Source: Verrucomicrobiota bacterium
Lineage (GTDB): Bacteria > Verrucomicrobiota > Verrucomicrobiia > Chthoniobacterales > UBA10450
Assembly: GCA_003221375.1 (NCBI GenBank)
Contig: QHRI01000033.1
Location: 1-10,888 of the forward strand
Length of the DNA: 10,888 bases
Direction: 5' to 3'
Part shown: in pieces, positions 1 through 7,379 of the stretch
How positions within the stretch are numbered: the first letter of the stretch is position 1
Layout: the number at the start of each line of letters is the position of its first letter
The notes under the pieces: generated by a model
The model's database searches: none
The model's input: the letters and a program-made list of their open reading frames with translations, nothing else
Told to the model about the DNA's origin: nothing
Position numbers and translations under genes: made by a program

Positions 1-272
1 GAGCAATTCAATTTGGCGATTTCCAGAAGCTCCGGTGAGACATCAATCGCGACGATCTCCGCTCCCGAGCGCGCCAGCTCGCGGGTAAAAGAACCTGTGC
101 CGCATCCCAATTCAAGCACGGTCATTCCGGGCTTCAGATGACTGCTGAGCATCTTTACCCGACGAGCCCAGCGAAGTTTTCCGGCTGGGCTCTCCCAATT
201 CCAAATCTCCCCCGCCCCGCGTTGTGCGAGGAAACGTCCGTGTTGAACTTCTTTGGCAATGCGCTCTTGCAC
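1..272 (-). CDS. Class I SAM-dependent methyltransferase, N-terminal part (cut by left edge)
   Basis: The first 90 codons are visible; the C-terminus lies outside the window. The Rossmann-fold SAM site is intact: motif I LELGCGTG at residues 53-60, and the acidic end of strand 2 in AIDVSPELLE (D77), which normally binds the ribose hydroxyls. The stretch before it, WNWESPAGKLRWARR (residues 24-38), is typical of small-molecule methyltransferases of the Methyltransf_11/25 kind. I chose the GTG at 270-272 as start because an in-frame TGA lies just upstream and the next ATG (codon 41) would remove the N-terminal helices. It follows the fusion glycosyltransferase gene by 81 nt on the same strand, so it may belong to the same transcript. 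The substrate cannot be told; a sugar or lipid of the surface glycan is a guess from context. Confidence 0.85.
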   Translation of the reverse strand, partial: MQERIAKEVQHGRFLAQRGAGEIWNWESPAGKLRWARRVKMLSSHLKPGMTVLELGCGTGSFTRELARSGAEIVAIDVSPELLEIAKLNC

Positions 273-353
273 GGAAAATAGTCAGATGAATGCGAGCTCG
301 AAGTCGCTTGCGATATATTGACCAGCAATCCGAAGATCTAAGTTAATATCCGG

Positions 354-1919
354 TTAGTAGCCCAGTTTTAGCTTAAGAAAGCCATGCCAGCACATTCTTA
401 GCATGACGAGTCCGTTCCGAAAGACTTTGATCATCTTCGTCGAACCGTAAATGCGTTCCTGATAGTGCACAGGCAGATCAAGAATTTTAAGGTTCAGTTT
501 CGCAGCGCCAAACAAGAGTTCGTAGTCTCCCCAGCGGTCTTCCGTTCCCCAGCTTCCCAGCATAGGCTTAATTCGTTCCCAATCGCTTCTCCAGAGAACT
601 TTCGTGCCGCACAAAGTATCTTTTACCCGTTGGCCGAGGAGATAGGTGAAAGCGACACTGAAAAACTTGTTGCCCAGCATGTTCGCTCCGTTCATAGCTC
701 CTTTTGGAACGGGATAAACCAGTCGCGATCCATTGACAAACTCCGCCTGTCCCGAAACGATTACCTCTATGAAGTAAGGCAGCTCTTCTGGAATTGTCGT
801 TAGATCGGCATCGAGAATCAGCAAAACATCGCCATTCGCTGCATCGAAACCTGTCCAGACATTTCGTGATTTACAAACTCCCGGTCCATATTCAATCCGA
901 ATATTCTTCTCCGGATAACACGACTGAACTCGCTGCACCTCCTCAGCGGTACCATCGGTCGATTGATCGTCACAGAAAATGATCTCTGTCCGGCCCGCAA
1001 GAGACGGAATTCGGCGAACCGCATCCTCAACGTTTCCTTTTTCGTTTTTACACGGAATGACCACTGATACGGTAAGGTCTTCCAACGCGACCGGCGGCGG
1101 AACGATTCGCGCAACGACGACTTGCGTCATGCAGAGCTTACTCAGAAATGGCAGACGAGCACAAAAGCGATTCAAGAAGCCAGACAACAGGGGCAAATAT
1201 TTGGGCAACAGAACGATTCGATGAGTCTCGAGAGCTTCAAAACCGGCCAGCTTCAACAAATTGCGAATGTCTGCGGTCGAAAGCCAGTTCTGCTCGGTAC
1301 GCGGAACCTTCATCCCGGTCCACTCCGCAAATGTAACAAGCGGTTCCCAGAGGTGATTGTATGTTGTTATCAACACCCGAGTATGCCGCTGACATAGCGG
1401 TTTCAAATTCCTGAACGCCTGAAGCACGTCCACGGTGTCGCCAATATCGTTGAAGAGAATGTAATCGAACATCTCGCCCGGACTGAACGCCTGTCGGAAC
1501 TCGTCTTTGTCTGGAAAAGCGACTGCAAAACTGAGGGATGGATTGCGTTGCCGCGCGATCTCCACTATCTCGGCGCAGATGTCGACGCCTTTGCCCTGGC
1601 TTGGTCTGACCGCAGCCAAAGTGTTGCCGGTGTCACAGCGGACCGATAGCACCTTTTTCTGAGGCTCAACTAGGAACTGAAGAAGACGACCTAGTAACTT
1701 GTAATAATAACTGTTGTGCTTAATCCAGCTCTCGCGCCGAGGGGCGATCCTTGCCAGATGATCCCGGGTGCGCTTGCGCCTTTGTTCCAGCGCCGCCGTT
1801 CCCCATGTCTCCGAGCCCGGCGCGCATTGCCCTGGAGAAGCGTGTTCGTCGCCTTCTTGGCGTAACTGCGAATCTGCCTTCGCCCAGCTCACAGCGGAGT
1901 CTTGTGCAATCTCCTTCAA
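354..1919 (-). CDS. Bifunctional protein: methyltransferase-like domain fused to GT2 glycosyltransferase
   Basis: This is a 521-aa two-domain protein. Residues about 65-270 resemble a class I methyltransferase: a motif I position at VLSVRCDTGN (90-99), an acidic D113 in GVDIC, and the later strands FDYILFNDIG (151-160) and RVLITTYN (181-188). Motif I is degraded: the usual acidic residue is S92 and two usual glycines are R94 and D96, so SAM binding is doubtful. Residues 282-521 are a GT2 GT-A fold: VSVVIPCKNE (284-293), CDDQSTDGT (316-324), the metal-binding DAD (370-372), and a tail with YGSTK (491-495) as in DPM1-like enzymes. The start is TTG (1917-1919), overlapping the stop of the upstream GT2 gene by 4 nt, with AGAGG about 6 nt before it; no in-frame ATG exists before residue 150. 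The first 45 residues are hydrophilic and low in structure, so a start further in is possible. Such fusions are known in annotated genomes; donor and acceptor are unknown. Confidence 0.85.
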   Translation of the reverse strand: MKEIAQDSAVSWAKADSQLRQEGDEHASPGQCAPGSETWGTAALEQRRKRTRDHLARIAPRRESWIKHNSYYYKLLGRLLQFLVEPQKKVLSVRCDTGNTLAAVRPSQGKGVDICAEIVEIARQRNPSLSFAVAFPDKDEFRQAFSPGEMFDYILFNDIGDTVDVLQAFRNLKPLCQRHTRVLITTYNHLWEPLVTFAEWTGMKVPRTEQNWLSTADIRNLLKLAGFEALETHRIVLLPKYLPLLSGFLNRFCARLPFLSKLCMTQVVVARIVPPPVALEDLTVSVVIPCKNEKGNVEDAVRRIPSLAGRTEIIFCDDQSTDGTAEEVQRVQSCYPEKNIRIEYGPGVCKSRNVWTGFDAANGDVLLILDADLTTIPEELPYFIEVIVSGQAEFVNGSRLVYPVPKGAMNGANMLGNKFFSVAFTYLLGQRVKDTLCGTKVLWRSDWERIKPMLGSWGTEDRWGDYELLFGAAKLNLKILDLPVHYQERIYGSTKMIKVFRNGLVMLRMCWHGFLKLKLGY

Positions 1920-2614
1920 TGCCGGCCTGCCTCTAGATTGTATTTAAAAATGGCGTAAATCGCCCTGACGCCATCTTTCCAGTTGACCTTCTTTCCTTCC
2001 GCATAAGTCCGGCCGTTGTACGAGATTCCCACTTCGTACATTCTACAGCCTTTACGGGCAAGCTTCGCGATAATTTCGGGTTCAACACCAAAACCATCTT
2101 CTTCTATCTCAATCGATTTAATGACAGGGGCATGGAACGCTTTGTAGCCCGTTTCCATGTCCGTCAGGTTAATATTGGTGAACATGTTGGAGAGCATGGT
2201 CAAAAACTTGTTGCCGACCATATGCCAGAAAAAAAGGACGCGATGTGGCCGTGCGCCCAGGAATCGGGAACCAAAAACAGCGTCCGCTTTGCCTGACATG
2301 AGCGGCTCCAGCAGTGCCGGATAATCCGCGGGATCATACTCCAAGTCTGCATCCTGAACCAGGATGATATCGCCGGTCGCAGCTGCGAAGCCGCTGCGCA
2401 GCGCCGCTCCCTTCCCACGGTTCATCGGATGATAAATAATCCGATCAACAACTTGCGAAAGCCTCTCCTGAAGCACAGTCTTAGTCCCATCCTGCGAGCA
2501 ATCATCAACTACAATGATCTCTTTGCACTCAAGCGGGGAATTGCAAACTGCCTCAACAATTTTCTCAATCGTGCTCTTTTCATTATAACAGGGGATGACG
2601 ATTGAGACTTTCAT
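1916..2614 (-). CDS. GT2 family glycosyltransferase (DPM1/DPG-synthase-like)
   Basis: A 232-aa single-domain GT-A enzyme with no membrane helix. Seen: the nucleotide-sugar motifs MKVSIVIPCYNE (1-12) and VVDDCSQDGT (35-44), NRGKGAALRSGF (65-76), the metal-binding DAD (88-90), VFGSRF (113-118), and a C-terminal half with TDMETGYKAF (151-160), GFGVEPE (174-180) and GRTYAEGKKVNWKDG (201-215). The whole pattern is that of the common bacterial dolichyl-phosphate-mannose-synthase-like group, which usually moves a hexose from UDP- or GDP-sugar to polyprenyl phosphate or to a glycan intermediate at the inner face of the membrane. The start ATG is preceded only by a weak purine stretch (TTAGAAA). It is the first gene of the leftward unit and shares a 4-nt overlap with the fusion gene, which implies translational coupling. 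Exact donor and acceptor cannot be read from sequence. Confidence 0.9.
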   Translation of the reverse strand: MKVSIVIPCYNEKSTIEKIVEAVCNSPLECKEIIVVDDCSQDGTKTVLQERLSQVVDRIIYHPMNRGKGAALRSGFAAATGDIILVQDADLEYDPADYPALLEPLMSGKADAVFGSRFLGARPHRVLFFWHMVGNKFLTMLSNMFTNINLTDMETGYKAFHAPVIKSIEIEEDGFGVEPEIIAKLARKGCRMYEVGISYNGRTYAEGKKVNWKDGVRAIYAIFKYNLEAGRH

Positions 2615-2874
2615 TTTCTAACGCACACTATGGGGTTTCTCGCTTACACAAAGAATTATGGTCCGCAACCTACAAGAGGTGTGCAGTGTAAATTATCACG
2701 TTCTTTCGCAGGCCCGAACGCACCAAAAAGTCCAAGCCCTTGCGCCCTGTGAACGGTGAGGAGGCCGGGCGGTGCACATTATATTCATAAATGTTTACAG
2801 GGGGCAGCGCACAAGAGACCCGTTTGTCAGCAACTGCAATAACTTGCTAGCGCGTAAGATGTTCTTTTAGGCCG
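2615..2874. promoter_or_regulatory. Divergent intergenic region, presumed promoters both ways
   Basis: These 260 nt separate two genes that are transcribed away from each other, so both promoters should lie here. The only sigma70-like element I can point to is GATAAT on the minus strand (2692-2697), without a good -35 box at 17 nt. For the rightward gene, TTGTCA (2824-2829) has only a poor -10 candidate (TGCTAG, 2845-2850). No ORF, tRNA or clear hairpin was seen. Confidence 0.35.
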
Positions 2875-4659
2875 ATGAATACGTTCAACGCAACAGCAAA
2901 TCGAGCCGTCCAGCTATGCGCCGGTTGCCTCGGAGCGGTCTTCCTGTTTTCCGGTGTGGCTTATCTCTGTCTGGGTCACTGGCCGGTGACTCACCATGAT
3001 TTCTGGCGGATTTATGACGTGTGCTTGAACCATAGTTGGTTGGAAAGCGCGTTGAGGAAACACAATGGCCACTCGCTGTTCTTCCCTAGCTTGATTTGGC
3101 TGGCGGACCTTCGCTTTTTCCACGGTAACCAGCAAGTGGTCTTTTATGTCGGACTCATACTACTTGTCATCGCAACAGGGCTACTGCTTATCCCGGTGTG
3201 GCGCGATAACACGGTAGATTTCACGGCGAAGATAATCGCTACTCTTGTTGTAATTGTGGGAAATTTTTGGATGGGCCGAGCGCATATCACTGCATCTGGA
3301 GGTTTCAATTGCAATGCTTCTCTCATGATGACGGGAGCGGAAGTTTCCTTTATTTGCCTGCCATTCATGCATCCACACTCAGCGCGGTTTTGGCCTGCTA
3401 CATTTGCTGTAATTGCCGGTGGATTTGTGGCCTCCTTTAGCTTTGGCGTGGGTTTGGCAACCTGGCCGGTGCTACTTCTTTTGGCTTGGTCGCTTCGTTT
3501 GCCATGGCGCAGCTTTGTGCTGATAACCGTCGCTGCCGTCGCCGCTGCCATCGTCTTCCTTTTGCTGCCTCCTCATGTCCGAGGCCCTGCAGGCTTGCGT
3601 ACCCTCGGCATTTCTGTCGCAACACCCACGCTCGAGCTCTCGTATTTGTGTTGGCTGTTGAGCGCCCCAATTTTTAACGCGGCATTTTATTGGCGTGTGC
3701 CAGGTTCTACCGGAATCCTTCCCTCATTCTTCGCGCTAATGTTTGGCATGGTCGCGCTAGTGGTCGCCGGGCGTGAAATTGTTTGCACAGTAATCCGCCG
3801 CGATCTCGCTAGGAGTACTCTTGGACTTATTGGGTTAGCGTTAATTGCTTTTAACCTCACTGCGATGGCACTTATCGTCTTTGGTCGATCGGACCACTTT
3901 GGTACGATGCCCTTCGAACTCTTCGCCCCGCGTTATTTTTTCCATAGCACCCTCTTCTGGATGGGTCTGCTCCTGGTGGCGATTCAGCGTGGTGGATCGA
4001 CGTCGTGGGTGCGGTGGCCAGTTTACCTTCTTGTTCTCGCTGTTTCGCTTTTAGCTCTTCCATCCCACTACAAGGACGGTATCCGTTGGAGACAGGTCAA
4101 AGACCGGGCAGAGGCTGCTGCGACTAGCCCGGTCAATGGGGTTCGAGATGACCAACAAACACGTATCCTATCTCCCGCGGAAGGTATGGACTGGATTTAT
4201 CGTGTGGCCGAGCAATTGAAACAAAGCCGTTTAGACATGTTCGCAGAGGGTCTGCAGGATTGGATTGGCCTTACCGAATCAACTTTATTCAACGGGCGAC
4301 ATAGGCCGGAAGGACTGAGAGGTAGGTGCCGGATTACCGGCACAGTTCCCTCCGACCATGGTGAACCGGCCGCACGAATCGCTGGCGTGGCATGGACGAA
4401 GAGAAAGACAGTTCCGAAGAACCTGGTCATTATTAATCCCGCTGGAATCGTTTGCGGAGTCGCCCGTGCATCGGCGAATCCTTCATTCACGAACCGGATA
4501 TTCTATCTTAACAAATTTGCAAGAAACATGGGGTTTCTTGGATACATAAGGAATTACGATCCGACACTGCAATACACGATTCGTAGCGCGGACGGCGGAG
4601 CGCTTTCAGACGAAAAAATTCTGGTGCCGCCCGCAAGTAGTCCTCCCGACTCCCAGTGA
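2875..4659 (+). CDS. Polytopic membrane protein with C-terminal soluble domain, GT-C-like, function unknown
   Basis: A 594-aa protein I do not recognise as a named family. It has about ten or eleven hydrophobic segments: roughly 11-34, 88-108, 117-135, 145-165, 173-206 (possibly two), 213-232, 253-273, 283-303, 315-336, 355-371 and 379-396. After helix 1 comes a long loop with VTHHDFWRIYD (38-48) and RKHNGHSLFFPSL (61-73). A His/Asp-rich first loop is where GT-C glycosyltransferases carry their catalytic acid, which makes D42 a candidate. FAPRYFF (350-356) before a late helix also fits GT-C enzymes. Residues about 400-594 are soluble and look beta-rich, probably outside the cytoplasmic membrane. 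The start ATG has a weak AGG only 3 nt before it; another ATG at 2859 meets a stop at once. It lies alone between two leftward glycan units. A GT-C transferase using a lipid-linked sugar is inferred; a polymerase or transporter is the alternative. Confidence 0.75.
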   Translation: MNTFNATANRAVQLCAGCLGAVFLFSGVAYLCLGHWPVTHHDFWRIYDVCLNHSWLESALRKHNGHSLFFPSLIWLADLRFFHGNQQVVFYVGLILLVIATGLLLIPVWRDNTVDFTAKIIATLVVIVGNFWMGRAHITASGGFNCNASLMMTGAEVSFICLPFMHPHSARFWPATFAVIAGGFVASFSFGVGLATWPVLLLLAWSLRLPWRSFVLITVAAVAAAIVFLLLPPHVRGPAGLRTLGISVATPTLELSYLCWLLSAPIFNAAFYWRVPGSTGILPSFFALMFGMVALVVAGREIVCTVIRRDLARSTLGLIGLALIAFNLTAMALIVFGRSDHFGTMPFELFAPRYFFHSTLFWMGLLLVAIQRGGSTSWVRWPVYLLVLAVSLLALPSHYKDGIRWRQVKDRAEAAATSPVNGVRDDQQTRILSPAEGMDWIYRVAEQLKQSRLDMFAEGLQDWIGLTESTLFNGRHRPEGLRGRCRITGTVPSDHGEPAARIAGVAWTKRKTVPKNLVIINPAGIVCGVARASANPSFTNRIFYLNKFARNMGFLGYIRNYDPTLQYTIRSADGGALSDEKILVPPASSPPDSQ

Positions 4660-4681
4660 AAATTTTGTTCTGATCCTCAGG

Positions 4682-5461
4682 CTACGTTTTCCGAGCCACT
4701 GCCAGCAGTGAAGTGCCGATGGGTAGCCGCCAGCGACGTCGAATCGCAGCGCTCTCCCAACGAAGAATGAGCTTAAGCAATTCATTGACGACCGGCACGA
4801 TCGTCAATTCATTCCCAGCCTTTACGACGGCGTCCTCTCGACCGATCTCACGCCCGCGACCACTCGCGCGCCGGACGAGCCAAAGGATCGGAAACAAGCC
4901 CATCATGAATTCCGTTACGTATTCTACCTCGAACTCGCTGTCTCGGAGAACCTGTTCCAGCTGCGTGGCTGTGTAACGGCGATAATGACGAGATGCAACG
5001 TCAAAATAACTCCAAAGCGACATATGAGCAGGAACTGTGAGGATCAGCGTCCCCCCAGGTTTTAAAATTCGATTTATTCCGCGCAAAACCGCTCGGTCGT
5101 CCGCCAGGTGTTCTAATACATCAAATGTTCCAACCACATCAGCTTCGCCGACGATGGTCGGTTCGTTAAGGTCGCCTACGACAACGGGGCACAAAGCCGT
5201 TTTTTCAGCGAACGCGACGGCTTCGGGAAATACATCGATCCCACTTACGTTACCTTGCTCGCATACTCGAACCATTTCACGGAGAACCATACCAGTCCCG
5301 CAACCCGCTTCGACAAAACGATAGCCGGGCCGAAGTCCGCTAACGACCTGCCTCGCGATACAAGTTATGATTCGACTCCGCGCGTAAAACCAGAAATGTT
5401 TCTCTTCGACAGCCGCGATTTTCGCAAAAAATCGCGGATCGTAGCTAGCCGTCTCTGTCAT
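4682..5461 (-). CDS. Class I SAM-dependent methyltransferase
   Basis: A complete 259-aa Rossmann-fold methyltransferase. Seen: motif I VEAGCGTG (50-57), D76 at the end of strand 2 (SGIDVFPEA), GDLNEP (96-101), FDVLEHL (113-119) as motif II, and LKPGGTLILTVPAH (133-146) as motif III. SRHYRRYT (157-164) is a signature of Methyltransf_11/23-type enzymes found in glycan clusters. The N-terminal HFWFYARSRII (22-32) forms the usual cap helix over SAM. It is the last gene of the leftward operon, and its ATG overlaps the wecE stop codon (ATGA, 5458-5461), so it is probably made together with the amino-sugar enzymes. O- or N-methylation of the Fuc4NAc-type sugar or of a glycan end is a guess from position; the sequence does not give the substrate. 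It ends 22 nt from the convergent membrane-protein gene. Confidence 0.9.
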   Translation of the reverse strand: MTETASYDPRFFAKIAAVEEKHFWFYARSRIITCIARQVVSGLRPGYRFVEAGCGTGMVLREMVRVCEQGNVSGIDVFPEAVAFAEKTALCPVVVGDLNEPTIVGEADVVGTFDVLEHLADDRAVLRGINRILKPGGTLILTVPAHMSLWSYFDVASRHYRRYTATQLEQVLRDSEFEVEYVTEFMMGLFPILWLVRRASGRGREIGREDAVVKAGNELTIVPVVNELLKLILRWESAAIRRRWRLPIGTSLLAVARKT

Positions 5462-6627
5462 GCCATCGAAGCACGTCGCGTGCGAACATCCTTTGTTACA
5501 AAGCTACAGATCGAATCCACGATTCGTGCTTGTTCGGAATCCGCAAGGGAGTAGAAGAATGGCAAACGTAATAACCGCGCGCTCACATCTTCTGTAACTG
5601 GGCAGTCCCCTTCTTTCCCGCCCCACTGTCTCCCGAACTCCGATAGATGCAGCGGCAAATAATGGAACACTGCCAGGATTCCATGCGAGCGGAGGTGGCT
5701 AATCAAAGCCTGTCGATCCTCCAGCGAAGGCAGTAACAAGTAGAACATGTGATAGGCTTGGTCACAGTAAGTCGGGGTAAAGGGTAGCCCGACTCCTTGT
5801 TGCTCAGCCCATTGCCGAAGCCCTGCGTAATAGACCTGCCAAATCTGTTGTCGCCGCAGCTGAATTTCGTCTCTCGCCTCCAATTGAGAGAGCAGAAGTG
5901 CTGCGAGAATATCCGACGGCAAATAGCTTGAGCCGAGACCGATCCATGAATATTTGTCAATCTCCCCGCGGAAAAAGCGGCTTCGGTTCGTGCCCTTTTC
6001 CCTGATTACCTCCGCATCCTCAATGAGCTTCGGCTCATTAATGACAAGTGCACCACCCTCACCGCAGCTAAAATTCTTGGTTTCGTGAAAGCTTTGAGCT
6101 GCAAGGTCTCCAAATGTGCCCAGGTAACGACCGCGATACTTCCCGAAGAGTCCGTGAGCATTGTCTTCGATAACTGCTACGCCATGACGCTTCGCGACTT
6201 CGAGTAGCACATCCATCTCGCATCCGACGCCTGCGTAGTGCACAACGATGATAGCCTTAGTGCGATTAGTTATCAGTCGTTCGACTTGGCGTTCATCCAA
6301 ATTAAGAGTGTCAGGCCGGATATCTGCGAAGACAATGCGCGCGCCGCGCAGCGCGAACGCATTGGCCGTGGAGGTAAACGTAAAAGAAGGGACGATGACT
6401 TCATCTCCGGGTTGGAGACGAAGTAGCAATGCGGTCATTTCCAGCGCGTGGGTACATGAAGTGGTAAGGAGCACTCTGGGAACGCCAAGGAGCGACTGCA
6501 GAAGTGCGTGGCATCTCCGAGTAAATGGCCCATCACCGGAATGATTCGGTGATGAGAGAGCCTCCGTAACGTATCGCCGCCCGGCATCGTTCACGTAAGG
6601 TTTGTTAAAAGGAATCGCCGTAGTCAT
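5458..6627 (-). CDS. wecE: dTDP-4-amino-4,6-dideoxygalactose transaminase (WecE type)
   Basis: A 389-aa PLP enzyme of the DegT/DnrJ/EryC1/StrS family. WecE moves an amino group from glutamate to C4 of dTDP-4-keto-6-deoxy-D-glucose, giving dTDP-Fuc4N in the cytoplasm. It agrees with remembered E. coli WecE along its length: IPFNKP (5-10), GDGPFTRRC (31-39), LQPGDEVIVPSFTFTSTANA (71-90), RPDTLNLDE (104-112), HYAGVGCEMD (130-139), REKGTNRSRFFRG, DKYSWIGLGSSYLPSD and the end motif RLLRLPFFY. SFHETKN (179-185) holds the Schiff-base lysine K184, and D155 should pair with the PLP ring nitrogen. One difference is N156 after that Asp, where E. coli has Ala. Length is near the E. coli enzyme (about 376). 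It overlaps the acetyltransferase upstream and the methyltransferase downstream by ATGA. No rmlA/rmlB genes are in the window, so the precursor must come from elsewhere. Another C4 aminotransferase of the family is less likely. Confidence 0.92.
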   Translation of the reverse strand: MTTAIPFNKPYVNDAGRRYVTEALSSPNHSGDGPFTRRCHALLQSLLGVPRVLLTTSCTHALEMTALLLRLQPGDEVIVPSFTFTSTANAFALRGARIVFADIRPDTLNLDERQVERLITNRTKAIIVVHYAGVGCEMDVLLEVAKRHGVAVIEDNAHGLFGKYRGRYLGTFGDLAAQSFHETKNFSCGEGGALVINEPKLIEDAEVIREKGTNRSRFFRGEIDKYSWIGLGSSYLPSDILAALLLSQLEARDEIQLRRQQIWQVYYAGLRQWAEQQGVGLPFTPTYCDQAYHMFYLLLPSLEDRQALISHLRSHGILAVFHYLPLHLSEFGRQWGGKEGDCPVTEDVSARLLRLPFFYSLADSEQARIVDSICSFVTKDVRTRRASMA

Positions 6628-7376
6628 AAGGATGGTTTTTCAAACCAGCGATGGTACCAAACCTTCACACTGTCAGTGCGAAAGCCTGCCGCCTGATAAA
6701 GCCGCTGCGCGGCGACATTGCGCGCTTGCGTAACGACTAAGACTTTTTGCGCACCTGCGGAGCGAATCCATTCAAGCGCTTGAGAAACGAGCATTTTACC
6801 TAAACCCCTTCCGCGACACTCGGCTGCAACGCCCACTAGACTGATCCGGCCAGTTTGTGAATCCTTGCTCAGATTGCAAGTAATATATCCGAGCGGTCCG
6901 CTGTTTTTCCGTTCAGCGATAAAGACCTTGTCCGCCCGGCCCTCGCAATCCTTGACAATCCAGGTGGCAAAGAGCTCTTCGGCACGTGCTCTCGGGAAGT
7001 TCGTATCAAAAAAGAAGCGACTGTCCTGATGTGCTTCCCGGGCGATCGTCTGGAGAGCAGTGATGTCCGAAGGCTGCGCAGCCCGCAGCGCAAACTCCTG
7101 AACGTTGGGCATGTTCGGTGCACCGACTCCCAAGCTCAATTCAACTCTGACGTCCACGAACTTGAAATCCAATCTGTGCGCCCATTCAGCGGTTTCTGCC
7201 GAATTTGGATCCGCCAGAAAATACAGGCATCGCACTGAGCTTGCTTTACACCATTTAAGAACGGCCCGACCGCTCGGTTCGGATAACGTTTCACCTGAAA
7301 GTTGGGCAATTGGGAATCCAAAAAATGAGGAATCCCATTCCAACAGGGAGCAACGCGCCAAGCTGTCGAGCGCCAT
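6624..7376 (-). CDS. wecD: GNAT acetyltransferase, WecD-like (dTDP-Fuc4N N-acetyltransferase)
   Basis: A 250-aa protein with the two-part layout of WecD: an N-terminal region starting LLEWDSSFFGF (11-21), matching the LTWENAFFG start of E. coli WecD, and a C-terminal GNAT domain (about 95-245). The acetyl-CoA site is R-G-R-G-L-G (188-193) after ISLVGVAAEC. SRFFFDTNFP (119-128) and FATWIVKD (136-143) match the substrate-side part of WecD, and Y227 in AAQRLYQAAGF is at the usual GNAT catalytic-acid tyrosine. The predicted reaction is acetylation of the 4-amino group of dTDP-Fuc4N, giving dTDP-Fuc4NAc. E. coli also has wecD next to wecE, which supports the call. The ATG lies 3 nt after the stop of the ArnC-like gene, and the stop overlaps the wecE ATG. 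Identity to E. coli WecD is modest by eye, so another 4-amino-sugar acetyltransferase remains possible. Confidence 0.82.
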   Translation of the reverse strand: MALDSLARCSLLEWDSSFFGFPIAQLSGETLSEPSGRAVLKWCKASSVRCLYFLADPNSAETAEWAHRLDFKFVDVRVELSLGVGAPNMPNVQEFALRAAQPSDITALQTIAREAHQDSRFFFDTNFPRARAEELFATWIVKDCEGRADKVFIAERKNSGPLGYITCNLSKDSQTGRISLVGVAAECRGRGLGKMLVSQALEWIRSAGAQKVLVVTQARNVAAQRLYQAAGFRTDSVKVWYHRWFEKPSL

Positions 7377-7379
7377 CGA

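Noticed and set aside
465..803. Open frame of 112 codons on the plus strand
   Set aside because: It lies wholly antisense to the GT2 half of the fusion gene, which has clear family motifs; no family features in its own translation.
4660..4681. Terminator between the convergent genes
   Set aside because: The 22-nt gap has no inverted repeat with a T run; termination may lie inside the coding ends or depend on Rho.
5458..6627. Calling the aminotransferase ArnB or another DegT enzyme
   Set aside because: The motifs GDGPFTRRC, HYAGVGCEMD, SFHETKN and REKGTNRSRFFRG follow WecE, and the adjoining WecD-like acetyltransferase fits that pathway.
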